Notes: generated from the sequence alone by a model not told the origin. A stretch of 20,455 bases of DNA from Candidatus Woesearchaeota archaeon (GCA_023252315.1 JAJPEB010000005.1:1-20455), one strand, 5' to 3'; numbered from the stretch's first letter, positions 1-7,913 are shown. Made by a program: numbers and translations.

Positions 1-1
1 C

Positions 2-553
2 ATAGAGCTGTACGCCCCGACGAAGGCCGAGCTGAGCAGGCAGCGGAAAGGCGAGCAGGAATCCTTCGACTTCCCCGAAGGAGGCGCCGCCATCACGCGC
101 AAGCGCATCCCACTGGTCGTCGGCAATTCAGAGCCTCTCGATGCGCGGGGCCTGAAGATGAGCGGATACTCCGGAGAGATGGATCTCTTCGCGGCGGATC
201 CCACTCGCCCGGGAGGGGCGGGTGGCGATAACCTCGTCTATGATGCTTCGCTTCTTCCCGGTGATACGCTCGCGCGCCTGCACGGTGGGAAAGGGGACGG
301 GGGCCCGGCGCACTTGCGCTTGCGCCTGCCCGATCTCGACCGTGTCGCCACGCGTACCTTGCGGATCGCGGCGTTCCCCGAGGGCTCGAGAGCGCCGTCT
401 TGGTCTATGTTCCTTCCCCTAGAGCGTGCCTGCATGAGCTGCGGCGGTCCCTACGCGGGGATCCCGACGTACGAATGGCGCCTCGCGCTCCCGGACAAGA
501 CGTTCTCGGACAAGCTCGTCACCTACAGAAAGGAAATGCTCCCTTCTCCTTAG
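2..553 (+). CDS. Hypothetical protein, 3' fragment
   Basis: The frame is open from the left edge of the window to a TAG at 551-553, giving 183 residues, so the start lies upstream and is not visible. I do not recognise the family. The visible part is polar with several proline/glycine-rich turns. Near the C-terminus is a CMSCGG segment, which could bind a metal or form a disulfide. There is no obvious membrane segment in the visible part. An internal ATG at 158 has no TATA box at the usual distance and the frame continues upstream of it, so I prefer the reading as a fragment. The gene converges with the AbrB-PhoU gene and the two stop codons overlap by 4 bp. Its codon use is less GC-extreme than that of the genes after 2.7 kb. 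Confidence 0.6.
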   Translation: MELYAPTKAELSRQRKGEQESFDFPEGGAAITRKRIPLVVGNSEPLDARGLKMSGYSGEMDLFAADPTRPGGAGGDNLVYDASLLPGDTLARLHGGKGDGGPAHLRLRLPDLDRVATRTLRIAAFPEGSRAPSWSMFLPLERACMSCGGPYAGIPTYEWRLALPDKTFSDKLVTYRKEMLPSP

Positions 554-1440
554 CTATCTGCCCTGGATGAGATAACCGAGAAGAGCGGGCTCGCGGCGAG
601 ATAGATGTTCCGTATGGCGTCGAGCGCGTGATGGGCGGCTACGGCGTCCCCTTTGCGCAGCGCGCTGAGCCCCTCTCCGAAGAGGAATTCCCGCTGCATG
701 TACACCCCGAGCAGCGGCGAGGTCTCCTTGCGCAGGTACGCATCCTTGAGCAGCGAGAGCATCTCCTGCGCTTTTCCTATGAGCGCGCGTATCGCAGGGT
801 CCGGCTGCCTGTGCGAGAGGCGCGCGCTGAGGAAATGGGCATCCCTGATCGCGTGGATGAGCTGCAGGTGGAATGCCCATAGGATCGCCGACTGCTCCTC
901 GTTCACGATCCGCTTGCTGATTGCCCTTCTGCAGAAATTGTCGTAGCGATACGACTCGCGCACCAGCGCCTCGACTGCGCTAGGATCGCGGCCCAGGTCT
1001 CTCAATATCTGTTCGAAGATGAAGAGAAGCCTCGTGACGATCGCCTCGTATTTCTCGAGCGCAGGCTCCGAGATGCTCTCGAGGGTGAGGAGGGTCTTCT
1101 TCTGCTGCCGCACGCTCCCCATGAGAGAGAACCCGAGAAGCTCGTCCAATGAATCCTTGACGCAGCGCTGCTCCTGCTCGCTCGAGCAAGCGGCCACCAC
1201 CCTGTCCTTGCCGAGCCTGTAGAGATTCATGACCTCCATCCTGATGAATTGCGGGGGGCTGCCAGTGACGTCGATATGCGCTTCGGCAGAGCGCTTGTCC
1301 GCCGAGCGCACGATGAGATGCGCGTCCGTCTCGATCACCTCGACGGAATCTCCTCGGGTGAGGCCATGCTGGGCCACCCACCGTTTCGGAAGATAGAGGG
1401 TGTAGCCTCCTCCTCCCTGTTGGATGAGCTTGCGCTTCAC
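550..1440 (-). CDS. AbrB-PhoU fusion transcriptional regulator
   Basis: The 296-residue protein starts with a swapped-hairpin AbrB/SpoVT DNA-binding domain (about residues 1-46; GGGYTLYLPKRWVAQHGL then GDSVEV is the family signature). It continues into a long alpha-helical PhoU-like region (about 75-290). Archaeal PhoU homologues commonly carry this AbrB fusion and are annotated as phosphate-uptake regulators, but no phosphate transporter is in view here. The start is GTG at 1440. A TATA box (TTTATAT on the minus strand, 1464-1470) sits about 27 nt upstream, which implies a leaderless mRNA and supports this start. The gene is divergent from livK across 120 bp that hold TGATATGAR repeats. By inference it may bind there and control itself and the liv importer. 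Family assignment is confident; the ligand and target are not known. Confidence 0.85.
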   Translation of the reverse strand: MKRKLIQQGGGGYTLYLPKRWVAQHGLTRGDSVEVIETDAHLIVRSADKRSAEAHIDVTGSPPQFIRMEVMNLYRLGKDRVVAACSSEQEQRCVKDSLDELLGFSLMGSVRQQKKTLLTLESISEPALEKYEAIVTRLLFIFEQILRDLGRDPSAVEALVRESYRYDNFCRRAISKRIVNEEQSAILWAFHLQLIHAIRDAHFLSARLSHRQPDPAIRALIGKAQEMLSLLKDAYLRKETSPLLGVYMQREFLFGEGLSALRKGDAVAAHHALDAIRNIYLAASPLFSVISSRADS

Positions 1441-1463
1441 TCGATGCCGCTTCCCGGAGCCCG

Positions 1464-1470
1464 ATATAAA
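1464..1470 (-). promoter_or_regulatory. TATA box of the AbrB-PhoU gene
   Basis: TTTATAT on the minus strand, centred about 27 nt before the GTG start at 1440. The spacing matches the other leaderless promoters in this window. Confidence 0.6.
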
Positions 1471-1480
1471 GATGTCGTTT

Positions 1481-1519
1481 TGATATGAGTGATATGAATG
1501 ATATCAATTAGATATTCAT
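1481..1519. repeat. Iterated TGATATGAR repeats, candidate operator
   Basis: TGATAT begins at 1481, 1490 and 1499, an exact 9-bp period (TGATATGAG, TGATATGAA, TGATATCAA). A further GATAT lies at 1511-1515. The block also contains the inverted pair ATGAAT (1494-1499) and ATTCAT (1514-1519). It is AT-rich in a GC-rich genome and lies between the divergent AbrB-PhoU and livK genes, directly upstream of the TATA box of the former. A role as operator or activator site is inferred. Confidence 0.55.
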
Positions 1520-1546
1520 GGGGGACAGCTCTCCTTGCCACTCTCT

Positions 1547-1554
1547 GAGGGAGG
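1547..1554 (+). promoter_or_regulatory. Shine-Dalgarno sequence of livK
   Basis: GAGGGAGG lies 6 nt before the ATG at 1561. A strong ribosome binding site implies that livK has a 5' leader, unlike most first genes here, and it supports this ATG. Confidence 0.6.
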
Positions 1555-1560
1555 GGGCCA

Positions 1561-2631
1561 ATGCATTCGAGAACGATGATGGCGGGACTCGTCTTGACGA
1601 TCCTTTTGATATCTTGCGCGCCGCAGCAGACGGGAAAGGAGACGGTCAAAATCGGCGTCATCCTTCCCCTTACGGGCGGAGAGGCGACGCTGGGCCAGAA
1701 CACGAAGGCGGGCATCGATCTCGCGTTCGACGAAATCTCGAAGAAGGACACGAGATATGCCTATCAGCTCGTCTACGAAGACGACCAACTGGACAACAAG
1801 CTCACGGCGACCGCCTACCACAAGCTCAAGGATAGCGACGGCGTCTCCGCGATCATCGGTGTCTCGAGCGGAAGCGGGCACGTCATCGCTCCGCTGGCAG
1901 AGGAGCAGAAGACGATCTCGTGCATAGTGGCTGCGAGCGACCCGAAAGTCGTAGAGGGAAGAAAGTACGTCTTCAAGCATTGGGTCACTCCCCAAGAGGA
2001 AGCCAAGAAATATGTCGTGGAGGCGAAGCAGCAGGGATGGAAGCGTATCGCCGTGATCGAGGCCAACCAGCAGGGAATCCTCGAGATGGCGAACGCGGCG
2101 CAAGCAGAAGGCGCGTCCGCAGGAGTGACTCTCGACCGTATACAGGTCGATCCGGGGATGCAGGATTTCAGGACAGTCCTACTGGGTCTCAAGGATAACC
2201 CTCCGGACGCGTTCATGCTTCTGCTCTTCCCGAGCCAGATGATCCCTGCCGTGCAGCAACTGCGCGAGATAGGGTTCGACCAGAACCTCAGCTCCATCGA
2301 GATGTTCGAGTTCGTGCCCGAGCGCCTCGACCTGCTCGAGGGGCAGTGGTACGTCTCTGCAGCGAAGCCCTCACAGGCCTTCACCCAGGAGTACGAGCGC
2401 AAATACGGGAAGGAACCCGTCGCTCCCGCGCCTCATGGATACGACTGCCTCAACCTCATCGTGAAGGGGTTCGAGGAGGGCGGCACTGATCCGGATGCTG
2501 CGATGGCCGCGATACGCACGCTCCATGGGTACGATGGTGCCGCGGGCACGCTCTCGTTCAACAACGGGAGCATCGAGAGCCCTGCGGGGAGGCTTGTCGT
2601 GAGCGGCGGAAAGTTCGTCCCTGCGGGTTGA
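1561..2631 (+). CDS. livK: Branched-chain amino acid ABC transporter substrate-binding lipoprotein
   Basis: The 356-residue protein begins with a short basic n-region, a hydrophobic core and a lipobox LISC with Cys19, so it is predicted to be a lipid-anchored extracellular binding protein. The mature part opens with VKIGVILPLTGGEATLGQ, the usual start of type I periplasmic-binding folds of the LivK/amide-binding class, and has the normal full length for this class. It is followed by permease and ATPase genes in the order H, M, G, F, so it should deliver solute to that importer. The actual substrate (Leu/Ile/Val, another amino acid, an amide or urea) cannot be read from sequence. Its codon use is less GC-biased than livHMGF. 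A hairpin and a separate promoter follow it, so it may be expressed at a different level from the rest. Confidence 0.88.
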   Translation: MHSRTMMAGLVLTILLISCAPQQTGKETVKIGVILPLTGGEATLGQNTKAGIDLAFDEISKKDTRYAYQLVYEDDQLDNKLTATAYHKLKDSDGVSAIIGVSSGSGHVIAPLAEEQKTISCIVAASDPKVVEGRKYVFKHWVTPQEEAKKYVVEAKQQGWKRIAVIEANQQGILEMANAAQAEGASAGVTLDRIQVDPGMQDFRTVLLGLKDNPPDAFMLLLFPSQMIPAVQQLREIGFDQNLSSIEMFEFVPERLDLLEGQWYVSAAKPSQAFTQEYERKYGKEPVAPAPHGYDCLNLIVKGFEEGGTDPDAAMAAIRTLHGYDGAAGTLSFNNGSIESPAGRLVVSGGKFVPAG

Positions 2632-2641
2632 GCGGAGGATC

Positions 2642-2660
2642 GCGCGGGAGCTGCCCGCGT
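2642..2660 (+). terminator. Hairpin after livK, possible attenuator or terminator
   Basis: CGCGGG (2643-2648) pairs with CCCGCG (2654-2659) around a 5-nt loop. A pyrimidine-rich stretch follows. It starts 11 bp after the livK stop and lies before the livH promoter, so it could separate livK expression from livHMGF. Archaeal termination usually depends on U-tracts, so this is tentative. Confidence 0.3.
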
Positions 2661-2686
2661 CCTCTCGCTCTTCCGGGACCAAGAGC

Positions 2687-2694
2687 TTTTTAAG
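2687..2694 (+). promoter_or_regulatory. TATA box of livH
   Basis: TTTTTAAG centred 27-28 nt before ATG 2718. It suggests that livHMGF also has its own leaderless promoter independent of livK. Confidence 0.6.
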
Positions 2695-2717
2695 CCGCAC
2701 AGGACAAGGACGTGCAG

Positions 2718-3602
2718 ATGGACATCCTCCCGCAGCTCATCATGAACGGCCTCATCGCGGGCAGCGTCTACGCGCTCATGGCCGCGGGGTTCTCGCTCAT
2801 GTACGGGCTGCAGCGCTTCATGAACGTGGCGCACGGCGCGACGTACCTCGTGGGCGCGTTCGCGGCGTACGCGTGCGCGCGCCTCGCGGGCATGCCGCTC
2901 GCGCTCTCGTTCGCGATCGCGGTCCTCGTAGCGACGGGACTCGGGGTCGCGATCAACCAGCTGGTCTATGTCCCGTTGCAGCGCCAGAAGGAGAAGGACC
3001 GCGCGCTGCTGCTCGCGAGCTTCGGCGTCTTCCTGCTCGTCGAGGCTATCATCCTCATGGTATTCGGCGCAGACGTCAAGAGCTTCGGGCTGCCCGTGCG
3101 CAAGGGGATGGATGTGCTCGGCGCGGTCGTGACGCCCGTGCAGCTCGTGATCATCCTCGCGGCACCGCTCGTCTTCCTCGGGCTCTGGCTCTTCCTGTAC
3201 CGCACGAGGACGGGCACCGCGCTGCGCGCGGCCGCGGACAACGAGGCGATCGCGAGGACGATGGGCGTGAACGTGCGCGCGATGACCACGCTCACGACCG
3301 CGCTCGGCTCCGCGCTCGCGGGGGTCGCAGGCATCCTCGTCGCGCTCGAGCAGAACCTCGAGCACAGCATGGGCCTGCCGGCGGTGCTCAAGGGGCTCAC
3401 CGCCGCCATCATCGGGGGCATCGGCAACGTGCCGGCGGCGATCCTCGGCGGCTATCTCCTCGGGCTCGCGGAGAACCTTGGCATCTGGTATCTCCCGTCC
3501 GGCTACAAGGACGCGATCGCGTTCGTGATCCTCATCCTCTTCCTGCTGGTGCGCCCGCAGGGCTTCTTCGGCACGCGCAGGCGCGAGGAGGCGGGCGGCT
3601 GA
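2718..3602 (+). CDS. livH: Branched-chain amino acid ABC transporter permease LivH
   Basis: This 294-residue protein is almost wholly hydrophobic, with about eight membrane segments, and opens with NGLIAGSVYALMAAGFSLMYG, a signature of LivH permeases. The ALRAAADNEAIARTMGVN loop is the cytoplasmic coupling segment that contacts the ATPases. I chose ATG 2718 over GTG 2712 because the TATA box at 2687-2694 is then at the 26-29 nt spacing seen elsewhere. The stop overlaps the livM start by one base, so the two are translationally coupled. It forms the membrane channel together with LivM. Confidence 0.9.
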   Translation: MDILPQLIMNGLIAGSVYALMAAGFSLMYGLQRFMNVAHGATYLVGAFAAYACARLAGMPLALSFAIAVLVATGLGVAINQLVYVPLQRQKEKDRALLLASFGVFLLVEAIILMVFGADVKSFGLPVRKGMDVLGAVVTPVQLVIILAAPLVFLGLWLFLYRTRTGTALRAAADNEAIARTMGVNVRAMTTLTTALGSALAGVAGILVALEQNLEHSMGLPAVLKGLTAAIIGGIGNVPAAILGGYLLGLAENLGIWYLPSGYKDAIAFVILILFLLVRPQGFFGTRRREEAGG

Positions 3603-4516
3603 TGATCGAGCAGTACCTCCTCCATCTCTTCATCATCGCGTGCGTCTACGCGATCCTCGCGATGAGCCTCAACCTCGCGGTCGGCTTCACGGGCCTGCTC
3701 AACCTCGGGCACGTGGCGTTCTACGCGATCGGCGCGTACACGTCGGCGCTGCTCGCGGTGGGGCTCGGCGTGCCGTTCTGGGGCGGCATGCTCGCGGGCG
3801 GCTGCATGGCCGCGCTCTTCGGCTACCTGCTCAGCTTCCCGACCGTACGCCTCAAGGGCGACTACCTCGTGCTCGGCACCCTCGGCTTCACGATCATCGT
3901 GGAGGCGGTGCTCAAGAACTGGGCGTCGCTCACGCGCGGCCCGCTCGGCATCGCGGGCATCCCGAAGCCGCGGCTCCTCGGGCTCTCGCTCTCCCCGCTC
4001 CCCGCGTACGCGCTGCTCGCGCTCGCGGCGGCGCTGCTCACGTACTGGCTCCTCTCGCTCGTCGTCGCGTCGCCGTTCGGGCGCACGCTCAAGGCGATCA
4101 GGGACGACGAGGTGGCGGCTGGCGCGCTCGGCAAGGACACGTTCCGCGCGAAGGCGAAGGCGCTCGCGCTCTCGGCGTTCCTCGCTGGCGTTGCGGGGGC
4201 GCTCTACGCGCACTACATCACGTTCATCGACCCATCCAGCTTCTCGATCACCGAGACGATCCTCATCTTCAGCATGGTGCTCGTCGGCGGGACCGCGAGC
4301 CTGCTCGGCAGCGTCGCGGGCGCGGCGCTCCTCGTGCTCCTGCCCGAGCCGCTGCGCTTCCTGCCGATCCCGAGCGACATCGTCGGCGGGATGCGCCAGG
4401 CGATCTACGCGCTGCTGCTCGTGCTCGTGATCCTCAAGCGCCCGCAAGGGCTCCTCGGCGAGGACACGCTGCGCGACGCGTGGGCGAGGGCGCGCAGGCG
4501 GAGGAAGGGCGCATGA
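3602..4516 (+). CDS. livM: Branched-chain amino acid ABC transporter permease LivM
   Basis: The 304-residue protein is a multi-spanning membrane protein with the LivM signature ILAMSLNLAVGFTGLLNLGH near the N-terminus. The GRTLKAIRDDEVAAGALG coupling loop follows in the second half. The start ATG at 3602 shares one base with the livH TGA, and the end overlaps the livG start by 4 bp (ATGA), as in a tightly coupled operon. It pairs with LivH as the second half of the translocation pore. The C-terminus RPQGLLGE followed by a basic tail is typical of this family. Confidence 0.9.
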   Translation: MIEQYLLHLFIIACVYAILAMSLNLAVGFTGLLNLGHVAFYAIGAYTSALLAVGLGVPFWGGMLAGGCMAALFGYLLSFPTVRLKGDYLVLGTLGFTIIVEAVLKNWASLTRGPLGIAGIPKPRLLGLSLSPLPAYALLALAAALLTYWLLSLVVASPFGRTLKAIRDDEVAAGALGKDTFRAKAKALALSAFLAGVAGALYAHYITFIDPSSFSITETILIFSMVLVGGTASLLGSVAGAALLVLLPEPLRFLPIPSDIVGGMRQAIYALLLVLVILKRPQGLLGEDTLRDAWARARRRRKGA

Positions 4517-5268
4517 GCGCGCTGCTCGACGTGCGCGGCCTCCACAAGGGGTTCGGCGGGGTCAAGGCGGTCGCGGGCTGCAGCTTCTGCGTGCGCGAGC
4601 GCTCGATCACCGCGCTCATCGGCCCCAACGGCGCGGGCAAGACGACGGTCTTCAACCTCATCACGGGGCTCATCCCGGTGGAGCGCGGCGAGATCGCGTT
4701 CGGGGGCCAGCAGCTGCACGCGCTCAGGAGCCACGAGATCTTCGACCTCGGCATCGCGCGCACGTTCCAGATGCTGCGCATCTTCCCTAAGCTCACCGCG
4801 CTCGAGAACCTCATGATCGCGCAACGAGGCCGCGCGGAGGGCATCTTCGACGCGCTGCTGCGCCCGTCGCTCGTGCGCGAGGAGGAGCGCGCGCGGCGCG
4901 AGCGCGCGCACGAGTGCCTGCGCATGGTCGGGCTCGAGGAGAAGGCGCACGCGAAGGCGGGGGGGCTCAGCTACGGGCAGCAGAAGCTGCTCGACATCGC
5001 GCGCTGCGTGGCCTCGGGCGCGAGGCTCATCCTGCTCGACGAGCCGGTCGCGGGAGTGAACCCGACGGTGCGTGAGCGCATCAAGGCGCTGCTGCGCTCG
5101 CTGCGCGAGCGGGGCACGACGATCCTCGTGATCGAGCACGACATGGGCTTCGTCATGGACCTGTGCGACGAGATCGTCGTGCTCGACCATGGCGAGGAGA
5201 TCGCGTCGGGGCCGCCCGAGCGCGTCCGCAACGATCGGCGCGTCATCGCCGCGTACCTGGGGGAATGA
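4513..5268 (+). CDS. livG: Branched-chain amino acid ABC transporter ATPase LivG
   Basis: A 251-residue ABC ATPase. Walker A GPNGAGKTT is at residues 37-45, the ABC signature is in the LivG form LSYGQQ at 152-157, Walker B ends LLDEP with D176 and E177, and the switch histidine is H209. The insertion before the signature (GIFDALLRPSLVREEERARR) is characteristic of LivG rather than LivF. It starts on an ATGA overlap with livM and ends 3 bp before livF. It hydrolyses ATP as a heterodimer with LivF to drive import. Confidence 0.92.
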   Translation: MSALLDVRGLHKGFGGVKAVAGCSFCVRERSITALIGPNGAGKTTVFNLITGLIPVERGEIAFGGQQLHALRSHEIFDLGIARTFQMLRIFPKLTALENLMIAQRGRAEGIFDALLRPSLVREEERARRERAHECLRMVGLEEKAHAKAGGLSYGQQKLLDIARCVASGARLILLDEPVAGVNPTVRERIKALLRSLRERGTTILVIEHDMGFVMDLCDEIVVLDHGEEIASGPPERVRNDRRVIAAYLGE

Positions 5269-5271
5269 GCG

Positions 5272-6030
5272 ATGGCACCCGCTGCGCGACACAGGGAAGC
5301 GAGGGGCGAGCCAGCGCACGGCGCGCCGCTGCTGGAGTTGCGCAAGCTGGAGGCGGGCTACGGGGCGCTCGCGATCCTCAAGGGCGTCGACATCGCGCTC
5401 GGCGAGGGGGATCTCGCGGTCATCATCGGGCCCAACGGCAGCGGGAAGAGCACGACGGTCAAGAGCGTCTTCGCGCTCACGACGCGCATCGCGGGCAGCA
5501 TCGTGTTCGACGGGCACGACCTCACGCGCCTCGAGACGCACGAGATCGTGCGGCTCGGCATCTCGTACGTCCCGCAGGGGAGGCTCGTGTTCGACAGCCT
5601 CACCGTCGCGGAGAACCTGGAGATGGGCGGCTACGACCTGCCGGGCGACGTGCGCGCCGAGCGGATGGGGGAGGCGCTCGCGCTCTTCCCGCAGCTCGGG
5701 GAGCACCTGCGCAAGCGCGCGACGTTCCTCTCGGGCGGGCAGCAGCAGATGCTCTCGATCGCGCGCGCCCTCATGCGCAGGCCGCGCCTCCTGCTCCTCG
5801 ACGAGCCGTCGCTGGGCCTCGACCCCAAGACGCAGGCGCTCATCTTCTCGACGATCGCGGACATCCGCTCGCGAGGGACGACCGTGATGATGGTCGAGCA
5901 GAACGCGCACCAGGCGCTGCGCATCTGCACGCGCGCCTACGTGATCGAGAACGGCGAGGTCGTGGCGTCCGGCGGGCCGGAGCTCGCGAGGCGCAAGCGG
6001 ATACAGGACCTCTACCTCGGCGGTCGGTGA
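5272..6030 (+). CDS. livF: Branched-chain amino acid ABC transporter ATPase LivF
   Basis: A 252-residue ABC ATPase. Walker A GPNGSGKST is at residues 53-61, the LSGGQ signature at 153-157 and Walker B at about 173-178 (LLLDEP). GISYVPQGRLVFDSLTVAEN is the classic LivF Q-loop region. The first 18 or so residues (Arg/Ala/Pro-rich) are longer than usual. ATG 5272 is kept because it follows livG by 3 bp and no other good start is evident. It is the last gene of livKHMGF. Confidence 0.9.
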   Translation: MAPAARHREARGEPAHGAPLLELRKLEAGYGALAILKGVDIALGEGDLAVIIGPNGSGKSTTVKSVFALTTRIAGSIVFDGHDLTRLETHEIVRLGISYVPQGRLVFDSLTVAENLEMGGYDLPGDVRAERMGEALALFPQLGEHLRKRATFLSGGQQQMLSIARALMRRPRLLLLDEPSLGLDPKTQALIFSTIADIRSRGTTVMMVEQNAHQALRICTRAYVIENGEVVASGGPELARRKRIQDLYLGGR

Positions 6031-6061
6031 GTCCGCAGCATCGCCTTCTTCTATCAGATGT

Positions 6062-6083
6062 GTTACCTTTTAGAAGTGGTTAC
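6062..6083 (+). repeat. Direct repeat GTTAC upstream of the 6125 promoter
   Basis: GTTACCTTT (6062-6070) and GTTACTTTC (6079-6087) are 17 bp apart, just upstream of the probable TATA box. This could be an activator site, but the repeat is short and may be chance. Confidence 0.25.
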
Positions 6084-6094
6084 TTTCAGGAAGA

Positions 6095-6103
6095 TTCAAA
6101 TAC
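6095..6103 (+). promoter_or_regulatory. Probable TATA box of the 6125 gene
   Basis: TTCAAATAC centred 26 nt before ATG 6125. It is weaker than the other TATA boxes here but correctly spaced. Confidence 0.4.
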
Positions 6104-6124
6104 CCTGCCGCGCTTCCGCGGTGC

Positions 6125-7288
6125 ATGAGACGTCTCGCCATGATCGGCGCGCTCGCGGGCTCGCTGCTCGCAGGAGCGGCGCAGGGCCAGCAATCCCCGC
6201 TCGAGTCCGCGGTACAGGACGCGGCGCAAGCGCCCATAGGCACGCTCAGCGCGAGCTACCATCCTGCGGGCGTAGGATACTTGCCTGCGCTCGCGGCGAT
6301 CTACGGGCAGCAGGACTTCTTCGAGATCTCCGAGGGCAGGACTGACCTGCAGTGCGAGATCGACGGGCCGAGGTTCGCGAACGGCAGGGACACATGCGGC
6401 GGCTCCTACAGGCTGGGCGCGACGGGCAAGGACGGCAAGCCCACCGGCGTCGCGGGCGACGTGGGCGGCAGGGCATGGGTTAACACTAACGGCAGCGCCG
6501 ACGGCGAGCTCACGGCGTCGGTCTCCTTCCCTGCGGGATCCGGCAGGGCGTCGGTGCGCGGCGTGCGCGGCATCGGCAGCGACTTCACGCGCGTGATCGG
6601 CAAGTACGGCGACGCGGGCATCGAGCTCTCGGGCTCGCTCGCGCGCAAGGAGGGGACGCACGAGGGCTCCTCGCGACGCACGGAGGCGGAGGCGTCCGCC
6701 GTCGTGCACGGCGGCCTGTACGACGTAGGCGTGCTGCGCCGTCTCGACCATCACCTCGCAGGCTCCTTCGCGCTGCGCTCCCCCGACGGGCAGATGGGCG
6801 TCGGCGGCTTCGGCAAGCGCGCTCCCGATGGCCACTACTTCGCGGTCGCAGAGGCGGGCACCGTCAGTCCTGGCGATCCGCTCCCGGGCATCTTCACGGG
6901 CGCGGGCGTGAGCGGCACGATCGCGGCGTTCTCGGCGCCGCCCCCGTACGCGCACAACCTTCCCGTGACGGGAGGCGCGCGTTCGGCGCAGGCAGGCGCC
7001 TACGACGACCCCTCGCTCGGCCGAGGGCAATGGGCGCTCGCGGGCGGCGACATCGGCTATGGCGTGACGGCTCGCGCTGGCGCGATCCGCAGCCAGCAGC
7101 GCACGGGCGGCGCGCTCGGCGACGCGAGCGTGCGGCCGCTCGTCGAGATCGACGCGAACGCGGACGGCCTCGCGCGGCGGCTCTTCGGGCAGGGAGCGCA
7201 TGCTGGCGTCACGCTGCGCGGCGAGATCGCGCACGGCGGGCTGCGCAACAGCGCGGTCGCGCTCTCCGTGAAGCTGCCGTACCGGTGA
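6125..7288 (+). CDS. Predicted secreted protein, unknown function
   Basis: The 387-residue protein has a clear N-terminal signal peptide (MRRLAMIGALAGSLLAGAAQG, likely cut after Ala-Gln-Gly). The mature chain is rich in Gly, Ala and Ser, with alternating polar/hydrophobic stretches that suggest beta structure. Only two cysteines are in the mature part, about 16 residues apart, in LQCEIDGP and RDTCGG, and they may form a disulfide. I do not recognise the family. The sequence reads superficially like a beta-barrel or autotransporter-like surface protein, but I see no membrane anchor at the C-terminus. The weak TATA box at 6095 supports the start. The 7293 gene follows 4 bp later, so the two are probably co-transcribed. 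Confidence 0.65.
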   Translation: MRRLAMIGALAGSLLAGAAQGQQSPLESAVQDAAQAPIGTLSASYHPAGVGYLPALAAIYGQQDFFEISEGRTDLQCEIDGPRFANGRDTCGGSYRLGATGKDGKPTGVAGDVGGRAWVNTNGSADGELTASVSFPAGSGRASVRGVRGIGSDFTRVIGKYGDAGIELSGSLARKEGTHEGSSRRTEAEASAVVHGGLYDVGVLRRLDHHLAGSFALRSPDGQMGVGGFGKRAPDGHYFAVAEAGTVSPGDPLPGIFTGAGVSGTIAAFSAPPPYAHNLPVTGGARSAQAGAYDDPSLGRGQWALAGGDIGYGVTARAGAIRSQQRTGGALGDASVRPLVEIDANADGLARRLFGQGAHAGVTLRGEIAHGGLRNSAVALSVKLPYR

Positions 7289-7292
7289 GCGG

Positions 7293-7844
7293 ATGGACCC
7301 TTACCTCGGGCATTCCCAAACGGTGAAGCGCGAGGTCTCCGAGCATGCTGATTTGCTTGCGCGCATCCGGGGAACATCGCTTGCTCCCGATCCCGCTGCG
7401 CATCTCAATACCGGGACTCAGAACAGCATCTATGCGGTGGGTAGGACGCCAAGCGGCCTCTACCTCGCGCTCAGGTCGCCGATTATCGGGATGGGCGGAA
7501 GGGATGAAGCGCTGTACCGTGGCGAGACGTACTGCGCTGTCGCGTCCGGCCTCGCTGAGGCATATGCGAGAGACCCTTCCATTCCCCGCCCGCCCCGTTT
7601 CTGCATAGGGGTGCTCGCGGATGGGATTCCCTCGATCCTCACGGAGGACGTGTCGGAGGGGAGGGCGTACCATGTCCGTGAAGTGGAAGGCCACTGCGAG
7701 CGGAGCCGAGGGAGCGAGAGGGAGCGGCTCTTCCTGGATCTCGACGGATCGGACATGGAGATGTTCGTGTTCACGAAGCTGGGCAGGCCTATCGACGTGG
7801 GGAATCCCTCGTACTTCTCCGCGGAGCACGTCCTGCTGCCGTGA
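7293..7844 (+). CDS. Hypothetical protein
   Basis: The 183-residue frame starts 4 bp after the preceding stop. GGTGA (7284-7288) just before the ATG could act as a Shine-Dalgarno sequence and overlaps the end of the upstream gene. No signal peptide or membrane segment is visible, so it looks cytoplasmic. I do not recognise it. The segment GTQNSIYAVGRTPSGLYLALR looks like two beta strands joined by a turn, and LFLDLDGSDMEMFVF like a further strand pair. Codon use is less GC-extreme than in the core genes. Its placement directly behind a secreted protein may point to a shared pathway, but that is only context. Confidence 0.55.
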   Translation: MDPYLGHSQTVKREVSEHADLLARIRGTSLAPDPAAHLNTGTQNSIYAVGRTPSGLYLALRSPIIGMGGRDEALYRGETYCAVASGLAEAYARDPSIPRPPRFCIGVLADGIPSILTEDVSEGRAYHVREVEGHCERSRGSERERLFLDLDGSDMEMFVFTKLGRPIDVGNPSYFSAEHVLLP

Positions 7845-7880
7845 TTATTGTACCACTTAAAAGTAGCTAAAATACAAACA

Positions 7881-7889
7881 TTTATATAA
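7881..7889 (+). promoter_or_regulatory. Strong TATA box of the Tyr-rich protein gene
   Basis: TTTATATAA centred 29 nt before ATG 7914, preceded by an A-rich BRE-like stretch. It is the most canonical archaeal promoter in the window and lies in a roughly 70-bp AT-rich island. By inference the gene is strongly expressed. Confidence 0.7.
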
Positions 7890-7898
7890 TCGCCGTAT

Positions 7899-7909
7899 CT
7901 ACTAAGTAG
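7899..7909 (+). promoter_or_regulatory. Palindrome at the likely transcription start
   Basis: CTACT-A-AGTAG, an 11-bp inverted repeat between the TATA box and ATG 7914. A protein bound here would cover the transcription start, so a repressor site is possible. This is inferred. Confidence 0.35.
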
Positions 7910-7913
7910 CAAC

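Noticed and set aside
4405..5910. Very long open frame on the minus strand (501 codons) across livG and livF
   Set aside because: It is antisense to two genes with all ABC motifs. The Arg/Glu/Ala-rich translation is the usual shadow of GC-rich codons.
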